Shown: piece after piece, positions 47,040 to 58,935 of the stretch
Layout: each line of letters opens with the position of its first letter
How positions within the stretch are numbered: the first letter of the stretch is position 1
From: Gibbula magus
Lineage: Eukaryota; Mollusca; Gastropoda; Trochida; Trochidae
Direction of reading: 5' to 3'
Assembly: GCA_936450465.1 (NCBI GenBank)
Contig: OW388292.1
Span: 4,731,756-4,795,755, forward strand
Length of the DNA: 64,000 nucleotides
The notes under the pieces: generated by a model
Databases searched by the model: none
What the model was told of the DNA's origin: nothing
The model's input: the letters and a program-made list of their open reading frames with translations, nothing else
Position numbers and translations under genes: made by a program

Positions 47040-47840
47040 TTAAACACTTATTACAATGACAACTGAATTGCTGTGTTCCCTTTCCGAAAGGAAAATGTCG
47101 CTTGGTCTTCTATGTTCAGGAGCTTGAGATTCCTAAAAGAAGAATATAAGCATGTAAATAAAGCAAGTAATACGAGGTCAGTTGAAAGTTTTCAAGTGTA
47201 TTTAATTTATATCTCGAAAGTGAGAGAAACAGTGACACTCATCAACTAATGTTACCACTGTTTGAAAATATTATAGGTTGTTTTATTTTCTGTTTCCCTC
47301 CAACGATATATAAAAAATAGTATTCAGAAGTTATAAAGAACGACATAAACATGAGGAGAAAGTGACATAAAATTGTCTACCTTTTTGGAGTGTAAGAGAA
47401 TAGGTGCTGCAGTGTCGTCTCGCCGAAACCTTGTTTTGCTATTTCCTATCTCTAGTTCTTCCCTTTTAACCTTCTAAAATAGAAAATCTTGAATAAAATG
47501 CAGTGAGGGTTGTGTAAATCATTCATAATTAAGTGAAAGTTAATTGTTTCGATAGTATCGATAGTTAACCTTACTATTGCGATAGCGATAGCGATAGTAT
47601 GTTTGTATATACTATCGATATAGTACTATTGCCAAGCTAACTATTGCGATGCATCGATGCACATTAGCATATTACCAACTCACAAATTTATAAATGAGCT
47701 TAACAAACAGCTTAACATGACGGTAAAAATAGTTGAAATACAAAAACAAAAAACATTTTAAAAGGTAAGGAGTGAAAAAGTAAAGTTACCTTTCTGAATG
47801 AGTAGTGTACTTGTCCTTGGACTGTCCATGATGAAGCCAT
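47040..47840 (-). CDS. Small three-exon gene, 78 codons, unknown function
   Basis: Minus-strand exons 47840-47790 (ATG start; exon from 47858), 47473-47381 and 47132-47040 (TAA). All three join in phase 0 with strong signals: TTTTTTTTAG and CTATTTTAG/TTCTTCTTTTAG acceptors, AAAG|GTAACT and AAAG|GTAGAC donors. The product opens MASSWTVQGQVHYSFRK, is rich in Lys, Arg, Glu and Ser in the middle, and ends SVVIVISV. No signal peptide, clear domain or family is recognised. The bases before ATG (AATGAATCAGTTCACACA) are also open, so the true start may be in an upstream exon. Pseudogene or chance remains possible. Confidence 0.5.
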
Positions 47841-47858
47841 TGTGTGAACTGATTCATT

Positions 47859-48325
47859 CTAAAAAAAACACTCGGTCTTTATAGGCAATGAAATGTATTA
47901 GTGCTCAATCTTTCTGAAAAAAACGTGCTTATCGTGCATGCTGCTGATTCAAGCACGACGCTTATGCTTTAGCACGATTCGTAAGTTTTATATAAAATGT
48001 ACGCAACATGCGCCTCGGACAATTTAAGAAATTCAGTGCTCACAGTATCAATGATGACGTCAATGTCCCTAACATTTGCATATAAAAATGAGAAATGTCA
48101 ATGTTTTGCATGTTGTGTTCGAGAGAATGTTTCCCAAATTCATTGACAATTCATTTTCATTTAAGACATTTTTTCACGACTCAAGCATTTGACTGTGCTC
48201 TAAGAGAGATAGCGAACTCGCAGCAGTACATTAGCAGTACTCGCGCCTCGCCCAACCCTCTCAAACCCGTACATATATATCCCGATAATGTACTGCTACT
48301 CGTCCTCTATCTATTACTAAAGGGA
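47859..48325. other. No gene assigned
   Basis: An ATTTGCATATAAAAATG stretch at about 48075-48091 combines an octamer-like and a TATA-like motif on the plus strand, but only an unsupported 79-codon frame follows. Confidence 0.4.
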
Positions 48326-49252
48326 ATGGAGTGAGTGTGTATGTTTGTGAGGGTTTGTATCAAATCCCACCTAATATAAGTAATGATGCCAATGTAATGT
48401 TAGTGAGTGTGTATGTTTGTGAGGGTTTGTATCAAATCCCACCTAATATAAGTAATGTTGCCAATGTAATGTTAGTGAGTGTGTATGTTTGTGTGGGTTT
48501 GTATCAAATCCCACCTAATATAAGTAATGATGCCAATGTAATGTTAGTGAGTGTGTATGTTTGTGAGGGTTTGTATCAAATCCCACCTAATATAAGTAAT
48601 GTTGCCAATGTAATGTTAGTGAGTCTGTATGTTTGTGTGGGTTTGTATCAAATCCCACCTAATATAAGTAATGATGCCAATGTAATGTTAGTGAGTGTGT
48701 ATGTTTGTAAGGGTTTGTATCAAATCCCACCTAATATAAGTAATGTTGCCAATGTAATGTTAGTGAGTGTGTATGTTTGTGTGGGTTTGTATCAAATCCC
48801 ACCTAATATAAGTAATGATGCCAATGTAATGTTAGTGAGTGTGTATGTTTGTGAGGGTTTGTATCAAATCCCACCTAATATAAGTAATGATGCCAATGTA
48901 ATGTTAGTGAGTGTGTATGTTTGTGAGGTTTTGTATCAAATCCCACCTAATATAAGTAATGTTGCCAATGTAATGTTAGTGAGTGTGTATGTTTGTGTGG
49001 GTTTGTATCAAATCCCACCTAATATAAGTAATGATGCCAATGTAATGTTAGTGAGTGTGTATGTTTGTGAGGGTTTGTATCAAATCCCACCTAATATAAG
49101 TAATGTTGCCAATGTAATGTTAGTGAGTGTGTATGTTTGTGTGGGTTTGTATCAAATCCCACCTAATATAAGTAATGATGCCAATGTAATGTTAGTGAGT
49201 GTGTATGTTTGTGTGGGTTTGTATCAAATCCCACCTAATATAAGTAATGTTA
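48326..49252. repeat. 72-bp minisatellite, ~13 copies, open in one frame
   Basis: Unit of 72 bp starting GTGAGTGTGTATGTTTGTGA and including ATCAAATCCCACCTAATATA. GATGCC/GTTGCC and GAG/GTG variants alternate, so the effective unit is often a 144-bp dimer. Because 72 is a multiple of three, a 24-residue repeat stays open for ~310 codons, but it has no splice context or known family. Confidence 0.93.
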
Positions 49253-49940
49253 CAAACAGTCAATAGCAGTATTGAAATGTCCTTTTTATTACAAGTGACA
49301 TTAAATGTGGCACTATGATAATTATTTCCAAATTATAATTATGTGCATCTGTTTACTAACATAACCTACTTCAAATTCTGAGGTGATAGATATTAAATCA
49401 GTGGTGGTGCTATGCCAGCTGATGTTAAAGCAACTAAAAGCAATCTGTAAGCAATGGTATGAATAGATTATATATTCTATGATTGTTTGGAATGGTTGTG
49501 AAATAAGTTTTCAGAATCTGAATAGTTTATTAAATGCAATAGAGGCATGATGAGGCAAAAGTGATTCGGCAATTAACATCAAGTCTCAAGAATTGATAGA
49601 AAAGTAAATGTTTGAAAAGTGAAATTATTTGATCTGTCAGCAACTCAAAATAAATCTTTATGCATACCCATAACGAATTCAATCAATATTCAGAAAGTCA
49701 AGTTTCTGTTTTGTCTCTATTGTCTTTCATCAATGTATCAGGATCTTCAGAGTCCTCCTGCAAAGTATTCCCAAAAATCAAAGTTTAGGGTTTTCATTAA
49801 ATTAGTATTCCAAACCCTGGATCCTCTGTCTTGTAACACACTATTCTTTATCAGTTCTTTAAAGCTGAATCGCTATGTGCTTTTCAGTGCATTTAGCAAG
49901 GCGCATAAATTTTTGAGACATGGTAGAACTTTTTCCTAGC
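49253..49940. other. No gene seen
   Basis: AT-rich sequence with one unsupported 106-codon open frame. Confidence 0.5.
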
Positions 49941-52694
49941 TTCCTTTATTCAGGTCGTAGAGCGCTGCTCGACACTCAGTGTCAACATGTTCCTTGTTTC
50001 CTTTATTCAGGTCGTAGAGCGCTGCTTGACACAGATATCAACATGTTCCTTGTTTCCTTATTCAGGTCGTAAAGCGCTTCTCGACACCGATATCAACATG
50101 TTCCTTGTTTCCTTTATTCAGGTCGTAGAGCGCTGCTCGACACAGAGCGGCAACATGTTCCTTGTTTCCTTATTCAGGTCGCAGAGCGCTGCTCGACACA
50201 GATATCAACATGTTCCTTGTTTCCTTATTCAGGTCGTAGAGCGCTTCTCGACACAGAGTGTCAACATGTTCCGTGTTTCCTTTATTCAGGTCGTAGAGCG
50301 CTGCTTGACACATTATCAACATGTTCCTAGTTTCCTTTATTCAGGTCGTGGATCGCTGCTCGATACAGATATCAACATGTTCCTTGTTTCCTTTATTCAG
50401 GTCGTAGAGCGCTGCTCGACACAGAGCGGCAACATGTTCCTTGTTTCCTTATTCAGGTCGCAGAGCGCTGCTCGACACAGATATCAACATGTTCCTTGTT
50501 TCCTTATTCAGGTCGTAGAACGCTTCTCGACACAGAGTGTCAACGTGTTCCTTGTTTCCTTTATTCAGGTCGTAGAGCGCTGCTCGACACAGAGTGTCAA
50601 CATGTTCCTTGTTTCCTTTATTCAGGTCGTAGAGCGCTGCTCGACACAGAGCGTCAACATGTTCCTTGTTTCCTTTATTCAGGTCGTAGAGCGCTGCTCG
50701 ACACAGAGTGTCAACATGTTCCTTGTTTCCTTTATTCAGGTCGTAGAGCATTCTCGATAGAGAGCGTCAACACGTTCCTTGTTTCCTTATTCAGGTCGTA
50801 GAGCGCTTCTCGACACAGAGTGTCAACATGTTCCTTGTTTCCTTTATTCAGGTCGTGGAGCGCTGCTTGACACATTATCAACATGTTCCTAGTTTCCTTT
50901 ATTCAGGTCGTGGATCGCTGCTCGATACAGATATCAACATGTTCCTTGTTTCCTTTATTCAGGTCGTAGAGCGCTGCTCGACACAGAGCGGCAACATGTT
51001 CCTTGTTTCCTTATTCAGGTCGCAGAGCGCTGCTCGACACAGATATCAACATGTTCCTTGTTTCCTTATTCAGGTCGTAGAACGCTTCTCGACACAGAGT
51101 GTCAACGTGTTCCTTGTTTCCTTTATTCAGGTCGTAGAGCGCTGCTCACCACAGAGTGTCAACATGTTCCTTGTTTCCTTTATTCAGGTCGTAGAGCATT
51201 CTCGACACAGAGCGTCAACATGTTCCTTGTTTCCTTTATTCAGGTCGCAGAGCACTGCTCGATACAGAGCGTCAACATGTTCCTTGTTTCCTTTATTCAG
51301 GTCGTAGAGCGCTGCTCGACATAGAGCGTCAACATGTTCCTTGTTTCCTTTATTCAGGTCGTAGAGCGCTGCTCGACACAGAGTGTCAACATGTTCCTTG
51401 TTTCCTTTATTCAGGTCGTAGAGCATTCTCGATAGAGAGCGTCAACACGTTCCTTGTTTCCTTTATTCAGGTCGTAGAGCGCTTCTCGACACAGAGCGTC
51501 AACATGTTCTTTGTTTCCTGTATTCAGGTCGTAGAGCGCTTCTCGACACAGAGCGTCAACATGTTCCTTGTTTCCTTTATTCAGGTCGTAGAGCGCTGCT
51601 CGACACAGAGCGTCAACATGTTCCTTGTTTCCTTTATTCAGATCGTAGAGTGCTGCTCGACACAGAGCGTCAACATGTTCCTTGTTTCCTTTATTCAGGT
51701 CGTAGAGCGCTGCTCGACACAGAGCGTCAACATGTTCCTTGTTTCCTTTATTCAGGTCGTAGAGCGCTGCTCGACACAGAGCGTCAACATGTTCCTTGTT
51801 TCCTTTATTCAGGTCGTAGAGCGCTTCTCGACACAGAGCGTCAACATCTTCCTTGTTTCCTTTATTCAGGTCGTAGAGCGCTGCTCGACACAGAGCGTCA
51901 ACGTGTTCCTTGTTTCCTTTATTCAGGTCGTAGAGCGCTTCTCGACACAGAGCGTCAACATGTTCCTTGTTTCCTTTATTCAGGTCGTAGAGCGCTGCTC
52001 GACACAGAGCGTCAAAGTGTTCCTTGTTTCCTTTATTCAGGTCGTAGAGCGCTGCTCGACACAGAGCGTCAACATGTTCCTTGTTTCCTTTATTCAGGTC
52101 GTAGAGCGCTTCTCGACACAGAGCGTCAACATGTTCCTTGTTTCCTTTAGTCAGGTCGTAGAGCGCTGCTCGACACAGAGCGTCAACGTGTTCCTTGTTT
52201 CCTTTATTCAGGTCGTAGAGCGCTTCTCGACACAGAGCGTCAACATGTTCCTTGTTTCCTTTATTCAGGTCGTAGAGCACTGCTCGACACAGAGTGTCAA
52301 CATGTTCCTTGTTTCCTTTATTCAGGTCGTAGAGCATTCTCGATAGAGAGCGTCAACACGTTCCTTGTTTCCTTTATTCAGGTCGTAGAGCGCTTCTCGA
52401 CACAGAGCGTCAACATGTTCCTTGTTTCCTGTATTCAGGTCGTAGAGCGCTTCTCGACACAGAGCGTCAACATGTTCCTTGTTTCCTTTATTCAGGTCGT
52501 AGAGCGCTGCTCGACACAGAGCGTCAACATGTTCCTTGTTTCCTTTATTCAGGTCGTAGAGCGCTTCTCGACACAGAGCGTCAACGTGTTCCTTGTTTCC
52601 TTTATTCAGGTCGTAGAGCGCTGCTCGACACAGAGCGTCAACGTGTTCCTTGTTTCCTTTATTCAGGTCGTAGAGCGCTGCTCGACACAGAGCA
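49941..52694. repeat. 57-bp minisatellite, ~48 copies, each with a 3' splice-site-like block
   Basis: Unit of 57 bp: TTCCTTGTTTCCTTTATTCA then GGTCGTAGAGCGCTGCTCGA and CACAGAGCGTCAACATG. Each copy has a polypyrimidine stretch followed by CAG/G. Units of 55-56 bp occur, and two larger blocks are duplicated (about 50290-50520 with 50850-51080; 51410-51545 with 52320-52455). Both strands stay open in 19-residue periods because 57 is divisible by three. I treat these as satellite, not genes. Confidence 0.95.
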
Positions 52695-54835
52695 GGGGTG
52701 CAGGTCTCAGGCTTAAAATCCATATTTTTCTTTTTGCATTCATGATCTCATAAAACATGTTGTTATGTGCTTCATTTCATCCATTTGTTGACTATTCTCT
52801 TGTGATCTCTGTGTTGATACATAAGAAAGTGCATGGAAAATGTCTGTTATAATATTGTAGCGATTATTGCATCAATTACAGAATGACAATGATTATATGA
52901 AATTACTGTGATATGGGTCCATTCAAGGGTACATCAATAATGTATGGTATAACTCAAACATTTCATGTAATAAGAATTGTAATGTGTGAAATAACTCTCT
53001 CTTAACCACTCAAGCAGTTAGTCTAAAATTTGGATATTCATAATTCGTAGGAATCCATATAGCTTACTATTAAGTAGTCAATTTAGAATTATTCTTCTAA
53101 AAAAGGGTGTTTTACAAAGCAGTAGAAATATTTATCATTAACCTTTTTTCTCCCAGTGTTCCGATGTGGGAAATTGCTTTAAACCCTCGTTAAAAAGGAT
53201 TCTCATTTTAAAATTATATTTTTATTTGGCAGTCTTAATATTGACATAATTACCCACAACTTGATAGGTCATACCAGTTTGTAACATTTTTTTACTGTAT
53301 AATGACGATGACCTAAAAATGGGTAAAAATCAGTTTTTTAGACAAAAACATATTACAGTTTATTTATTAGATTTGAAATTTTATGAAATTTTTTTGGTTA
53401 ATATTTTCTGATAAACAAATGATGATGCTATAATAGTTAAAAAATAATTTCGTTTTAAAAGTAAAACAAAGAGTAGAAATGAATGGTTAAAGTTGATTGT
53501 TCCCCAGGAACATTGGGAGGAAGATCACAAACGTTATCAAAATGGGTAAATTTGACTAGAAGAATAAACACATGACAAAATATCGGTCTAATGATTTCTT
53601 TCAAGGTTGTTTGGGTTAGTAAAGGTTGCTTCTTGGTTCATTGCTGGCTTTCGCTTTTTGTCCACCTGTTCGGGTTACACTGGCAACATCATTTTGGTTT
53701 CTGGAACTTCGATGCAGCAATTTCTGCCAATATTATGTTCCAACCCTAAGGAAAAGAATATTTTTGCAGATATTTTCAATGTATGCTAAATGATTAAATG
53801 TAACAGTCTGTTATTGTTTTTGTTATATAAAGTGCAAAATACATACGGTTGACATGACATGACATGACATAGTGTCCAGTATAATTGCTAAGGAATCGTT
53901 CTCTCACACTTTTTCCCATACCGAAAACAGATAAGAAATTACTATATCAGGCATATCGAACATGGACACGTGATTAATACAAGTGTAAGTTATTATTTTG
54001 AAATATATACCAAGAACCCTGTACAGGTTTTTGTTCACATCGTTTCGTTCTGGTTCTGTGTGAATCAGGAATGATTAAACAGGACACAACATATGCAATA
54101 TAATTATTTGCAAATAGTTTGCCAGATGTTTTCATCTTTATGTCCAAATATAATAAATACTACGAGTAAAAAAGTCGATTAAAATATTCAAAACATTCCC
54201 TTACTCAAATTTTGAGCGCAAAGTGTCTTTTTCTATTGTCGATAACTTTGAACGAATAATGAAGATGCAAATATGGTGTTTTCTTTTAATTGAGACATTG
54301 TAGTAAAAATTATCCTTTTTAATCATTTAGAAATTTAAGGCAGAGTATATACCATACACATTTACCCTCAAATTAAAACACATTGATTAACTCAAATGTT
54401 GATGAAATACTGTTTGAACTATACTTTGATGGGAAAACTGATATTTTATCAGTCATGATACACACTTATAAATTAAACATGCCTAGATTTTCCTATGCAA
54501 ACAGTTTACGTAGTCGCACTGTCACAAATATCCAGCAAGCTATTGATGTTGTCGAAATGTTGTACTTTCTCCAAATGCTGGTTATAGTCATCAGCATAGC
54601 GATTTTACAAGCACAAAGGTGATTTGTAAGTCCCTAAGATAATCTGAGTGCGTTAATCTTAGTAAAGGTTGCTTTCACTAGAAAATACAATCTGGTTGAA
54701 ATTGTAATGTTTTTGTGTGAAACTTGACATTTGTTGCTGTATTTCGTATAATATGCAATACATCTCCAGGAAACAAAGTCAAAGTTCATACCCTGAGGTG
54801 TTTCGGTGGGAAATAAAAACATAGGGATCATATAA
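52695..54835. other. No gene seen
   Basis: AT-rich. A (GACAT)n tract lies near 53851-53872. Short open frames at 53607 and 54383 lack support. Confidence 0.55.
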
Positions 54836-55070
54836 CATGGTTATATTTGGGATAACACTACCTCCGGCCGAGTCCCATGCGGGATTCGAACCATGCGGGA
54901 TTGTCGAGGCAAAATGGTCAAGTGGTAAGCTGTTGGTACAGTCAATGCTGGCGATAGTTGCCTTAATTTACTCCTAGGGTGTGGGTTCGAATCCCGCATG
55001 GGACTCAGCCCGAAAAAGTACAAGAATGTGTACTTTTGAAGGTAGTGTTATCCCAAATATAACCATGTTA
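54836..55070 (+). mobile_element. tRNA-derived SINE with an inverted partial copy (hairpin)
   Basis: The body has an A box near TGGTCAAGTGGTAAGC, a B box GGGTTCGAATCCC and a tail ending GGTAGTGTTATCCCAAATAT. Upstream, 54836-54892 is the reverse complement of parts of that tail and B box, so the locus folds into a hairpin with ~55-bp arms. Family 1 relatives are at 28.8 and 35.6 kb. Confidence 0.75.
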
Positions 55071-55480
55071 TATTTCTTCATTATCTAAATGGTAAGTATT
55101 TCTAATAGGGATCATGACTTACACGTGTACCACGTTTGGTGCAGCTAGCATGTATAGTTTAGAGATATGCAGCAGTAGATACTTCCTCATTGAAGCACAG
55201 TATAAGTCACTATTCCATGAAAACCGCAAAAAGTAAAATTCATATGAAGGTGAAACCCACATTTGGGGATCATGACTGATATGTACACCGCGTTTGGTGC
55301 AGCCAAAGTTTGGAAGAGATCCACCCTTTATGTTGAAAAAGAACACAACAAACTTCTTAAAAAGCAATAGAATATATATTTTTTTGCTGGGATTGTTGAA
55401 TGAGGTTTTGTGGACCGTGGTTGCTGAATCTTGTTGTAAACTCTGTTTTTGTGAGTACAGAAAACATTGCACAGCACGAA
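55071..55480. other. No gene; short direct duplication
   Basis: GGATCATGACTTACACGTGT near 55110 and GGATCATGACTGATATGTAC near 55267 begin two diverged copies of a ~150-bp segment. A 134-codon minus-strand frame crosses both and has no family similarity. Confidence 0.5.
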
Positions 55481-55590
55481 ACAACGTTTTTGTGACACAA
55501 CCCTGACTCTGCCTGATGTACATGTATTATAGTATATACACCATGAAACAGGCAGAGTCAGGGCCGTGTCACTACAACGTTGTTTCATGA
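55481..55590. mobile_element. Foldback element, ~110 bp
   Basis: The left arm has AACAACGTTTTTGTGACACA then CCCTGACTCTGCCTG. The reverse complement of the right arm gives AACAACGTTGTAGTGACACG then CCCTGACTCTGCCTG. The loop is short. Confidence 0.7.
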
Positions 55591-57300
55591 TGTGCAAGTT
55601 GAAAGTCGTTGAAAGATTTTAGGGTGAAAAATTTTAGGGTTATGATTGGTCTACGTAATAAGTTTCTTTGAGTTGCGCTTTGCGGTTTTGGAGTTCTGCT
55701 CCAGAAACGATTTCGGGACGGCCGGACCGCCGGATAAATATTAAGAAAATATGACAAGGCTTAAATCAGCCAGTACTTGAGAATGGCGTGTGTAGAGAGG
55801 TTGGATTCATGGAGGAGGTCATAAAACAAGCTACAGATTCGCTTTTCATTTTCTGTTTATCTCTTCTAATTAATTAAAGCTCTTAGATGTATGTAAGATA
55901 GTTTCTCATTACCCTTTTGGGTGGTATTTTTACTTCAGTATTTTAAATACACCAAATGCTGTTTTTAATCTGTGTTGTGCAAATTGTGAAACGTTAGTAA
56001 ACTATACTAACTTGCAAAAACAACGCCACCAAAATAAATGCATGAAACATACATCCAAGGGTAATATAAACCACTGAAACAGAGTAACATCAATTTTCCA
56101 GAAATTCAGCTTATAATTATTAATTAAAGTTAGGTTTTGGAACATTATCTAATCATTTTTCTGAAACACACGCCTTCTAAAATATTTCGTTTAGGAATCA
56201 CCATATGGACTAGATAGTACTCTAGAAACTAGAGAGATAGAGACTTGATTAGGGTGAAAAGAAAACACGTTGATTTACGTGCAGGATGTTGGGCACTTGG
56301 CCTATTAAGTATATTCTAAAGAAGTGAAAATGGCTGATGTCTACAGGGCCTAGATTTTCGAAGCTCTCTTAGCGCTAAGACAGTCGTAAGAACCATACAT
56401 TAACATTGGCTAACGACTATCTTAGTGCTAAGAGAGCTTCGAAAATCAAGGCCTAGGTTTTGAAATCGGCTCTCATATATAGCAGAGGCTCCATATATGC
56501 CTATGCTGGAACGTTCGCCGTTGCATAATATAGATTAGATAACGTGCATGTCATTCCTATCATTCCAAGTGTGTGCGATATCAGGTATAAATCTCAGGTG
56601 GAATATTACAGCCAAGATATCACAAAGGGAATTCACCGTATTGCCACAGCAACAGAATCTGGGCTACTTCAGCTGGGTAGTCAGGCGTATACCCTTTGGA
56701 TTGACTTGACTCGCTTCGTGTCGCCCTCGTCAGCCACACCACACCCAGCATAAATATAAACTCACTGATCGCAATCATGTGGTTAACTTTGGAAACAAAA
56801 TACAGATCGATTTTACATGCACTTCTGAATATATAAAAATGTAACATCGATAGTATTTATTTATAGATAAACATGGACTACAACGCGTGACCTCAATTCT
56901 TTAAAGGCAAGAGTCTTTTGTATTACGTCATATATAATGTTGCAAGGTGAAACCAGGGTTTGCCGAACGGGGATTTTCTTTTCGTATTACTCAGTCCTTC
57001 TTCATATCCAGAGATATGGCAATGAACGTGTGCAGATGATTTTAAACCGAAAAGTGGGAATTGGATAACGATGGTGTACGCTAATAGGTAGGATTTAATC
57101 TTCAAGTAATATGCTCAAAACTTGAATTGATCTTCCTAAACTCGTAACATTGATAGATCAGTGGTGAAGTGTCGTAAAGCACGTTGGAGGGGTGTTAAAA
57201 CTAGTCAATATGCAGGCGTACGTGTGACGTGGTCTATCATGGTTGCATTTTGTTTGTTTACTCGTATTACTGTTTTGTTTGATTGAATTGGTGACTTGCA
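55591..57300. other. No gene seen; repeat debris
   Basis: Contains a minus-strand scrap of the 44.4-kb element (~55680-55735), the foldback at 56347-56454 and a relative (56890-57110) of the dispersed repeat at 22.8 kb. Confidence 0.55.
56347..56454. mobile_element. Foldback element, ~108 bp
   Basis: Arms of ~45 bp: GGCCTAGATTTTCGAAGCTC then TCTTAGCGCTAAGA on the left, with the near-exact inverse on the right. The loop is about 20 bp. Confidence 0.8.
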
Positions 57301-57304
57301 GAGA

Positions 57305-57379
57305 GTCAATCTAGTTAAAACTAGCTGTAATGTTATACGCCCTCTAAGTCCTGTCCTCTAAGTTTTAACTAGATTGACA
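57305..57379. mobile_element. Small hairpin, perfect 18-bp arms
   Basis: GTCAATCTAGTTAAAACT and its exact inverse AGTTTTAACTAGATTGAC are separated by about 40 bp. Confidence 0.65.
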
Positions 57380-57402
57380 GGGAGTGAGTGTGTGTTCAGT
57401 CA

Positions 57403-57730
57403 GGTGGTATTGTAGTTTATAAGGCTTAAGTCAGGTTGGACTGCAGTTTATCAGGCTTAAGTCAGGTTGGACTGTAGTTTATCAGGCTTAAGCCAGGTTG
57501 TATTGTAGTTTATCAGGCTTAAGTCAAGTTGGACTATAGTTTATCATGTTTAAGTCATGTGGTATTGTAGTTTATCAAGCTTAATTAAGATGCTACTGTA
57601 GCTTATCAGGCTTAAGTCAGGAGGTACTGTAACTTTTCATTCTTAAGTCAGGTGAGACTGTAGCTTAACAGGCTTAATTAAGATGGCACTGTAGCTTATC
57701 AGGCTTATGTCAGGAAGTACTGTAAGTAAG
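57403..57730. repeat. Degenerate ~31-bp minisatellite, ~10 copies
   Basis: Unit GTAGTTTATCAGGCTTAAGT plus CAGGTTGGACT, with diverged copies towards the right. Confidence 0.88.
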
Positions 57731-58500
57731 GTGATGATGTAGTCTTAAGTTAATTACATAACATACGTGCAGAGGCTAGAATAATGTGTTACTAGATTTG
57801 TTCTGGATACCATTGGATGCTTACTAATTTGGTATTTAGAAGATGGTATCAGTGTTTGTGCCATACTATGCTTACAACACAAGTGCTTGACAATTTATAT
57901 TCCCGAGCGTGGGCGCGGGATATATCAATATTCAAATGCGAATGTCCTAAACATCGTATGACACTTGGGTGGGATTCTCTATGTTCTATTTATTATTGAA
58001 GTCACGAAATTAAGGAAAATACGCTAAAATCTACTTTTAAACATGTTTTAATGTACTTCTTTCATGTCTATTCTTTATGATTTATGAATACTGTCATTCT
58101 TTTTCCCTTTACCCTTGAACTCTATTTCATACAATTTACATTACGATCACATTAGAAACCTGATTAAGAACAGTAGATTACAATCCTTTAATCGTATTTT
58201 TTCATTTCAGCCAGTTATTAATGGTTATCAATTATATATTTTATTTACATATATTATTTAGAAAAGAATATTTATTATTATATTTATATTTCAATGAATT
58301 ATGATACATTGAGATAAAATTATTTCCTTAACCCTTAACCCAATACAGGCCCACGGGCTCCCACCCTATATACTACTTATGTTTACATTGATGGGCGGTT
58401 CCACAATGTCGGGTCATTTTAGGAGGCTTGCAACAGTGGCTACTTGCCACCAATCATCCGTGGACTAGAAATAGTCTAACAGAGAGAGTGATACCAGGTT
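57731..58500. other. No gene seen
   Basis: AT-rich. Open frames have no supporting context. Confidence 0.5.
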
Positions 58501-58935
58501 CTATTCTCGCCTTACTTCATTCAGACGATTGGACATTTCTTATACAATGATGGGTGAAAGAACTAAGTTTTCACTTGAATGGTTATGTTCAAAATGGTTC
58601 AATATATCAACTTTTGACAATCCCACTCAAAATTTTCGATACAGATTACTTCACGGAACAACACCAGCAAGATCTTTTCTTTATAAGATCGACCGAAGTC
58701 ATCAATACTTTACTTTTTTAAACCAAAATCAAAACTATTTAACACTTAATCTTTGAATGCTCAAAAGTGAAAACTTTGATTGCTAATTTTCTTCGATGTT
58801 TAGAAAATGAAATAAGTCGCAAAATTGATAATAACACTTATCACTTCTACTTGCAGACCCCAAAGATGGTATTCCAACGATTCACGAATCACGTAAAAAC
58901 TATCGTCAAGAAATATAATATAAATGTAATATAAA
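58501..58935 (+). pseudogene. LINE 3' coding relic (RT zinc-binding-like region)
   Basis: Encodes FRYRLLHGTTPARSFLYKID, then after a frameshift FECSKVKTLIANFLRCLENE. This resembles the region of non-LTR polyproteins where F-K-x-L-H...P-x-x-x-FLYKI precedes H-x-F-F-x-C. Frameshifted and truncated. Confidence 0.55.

Noticed and set aside
48075..48334. Octamer/TATA promoter with a 79-codon gene on the plus strand
   Set aside because: The motif pair is a single weak match in AT-rich DNA, and the frame has no family similarity and runs into the 72-bp satellite.
51411..52337. Long minus-strand open frame of repeated ALYDLNKGNKEHVDALCR-type units (and its plus-strand counterpart)
   Set aside because: It is produced by the 57-bp satellite. 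Both strands are open because the period is a multiple of three, and indel units break the frame repeatedly.
55119..55523. 134-codon minus-strand frame
   Set aside because: It spans two diverged direct repeats and part of a foldback element. No family similarity or codon bias is seen.
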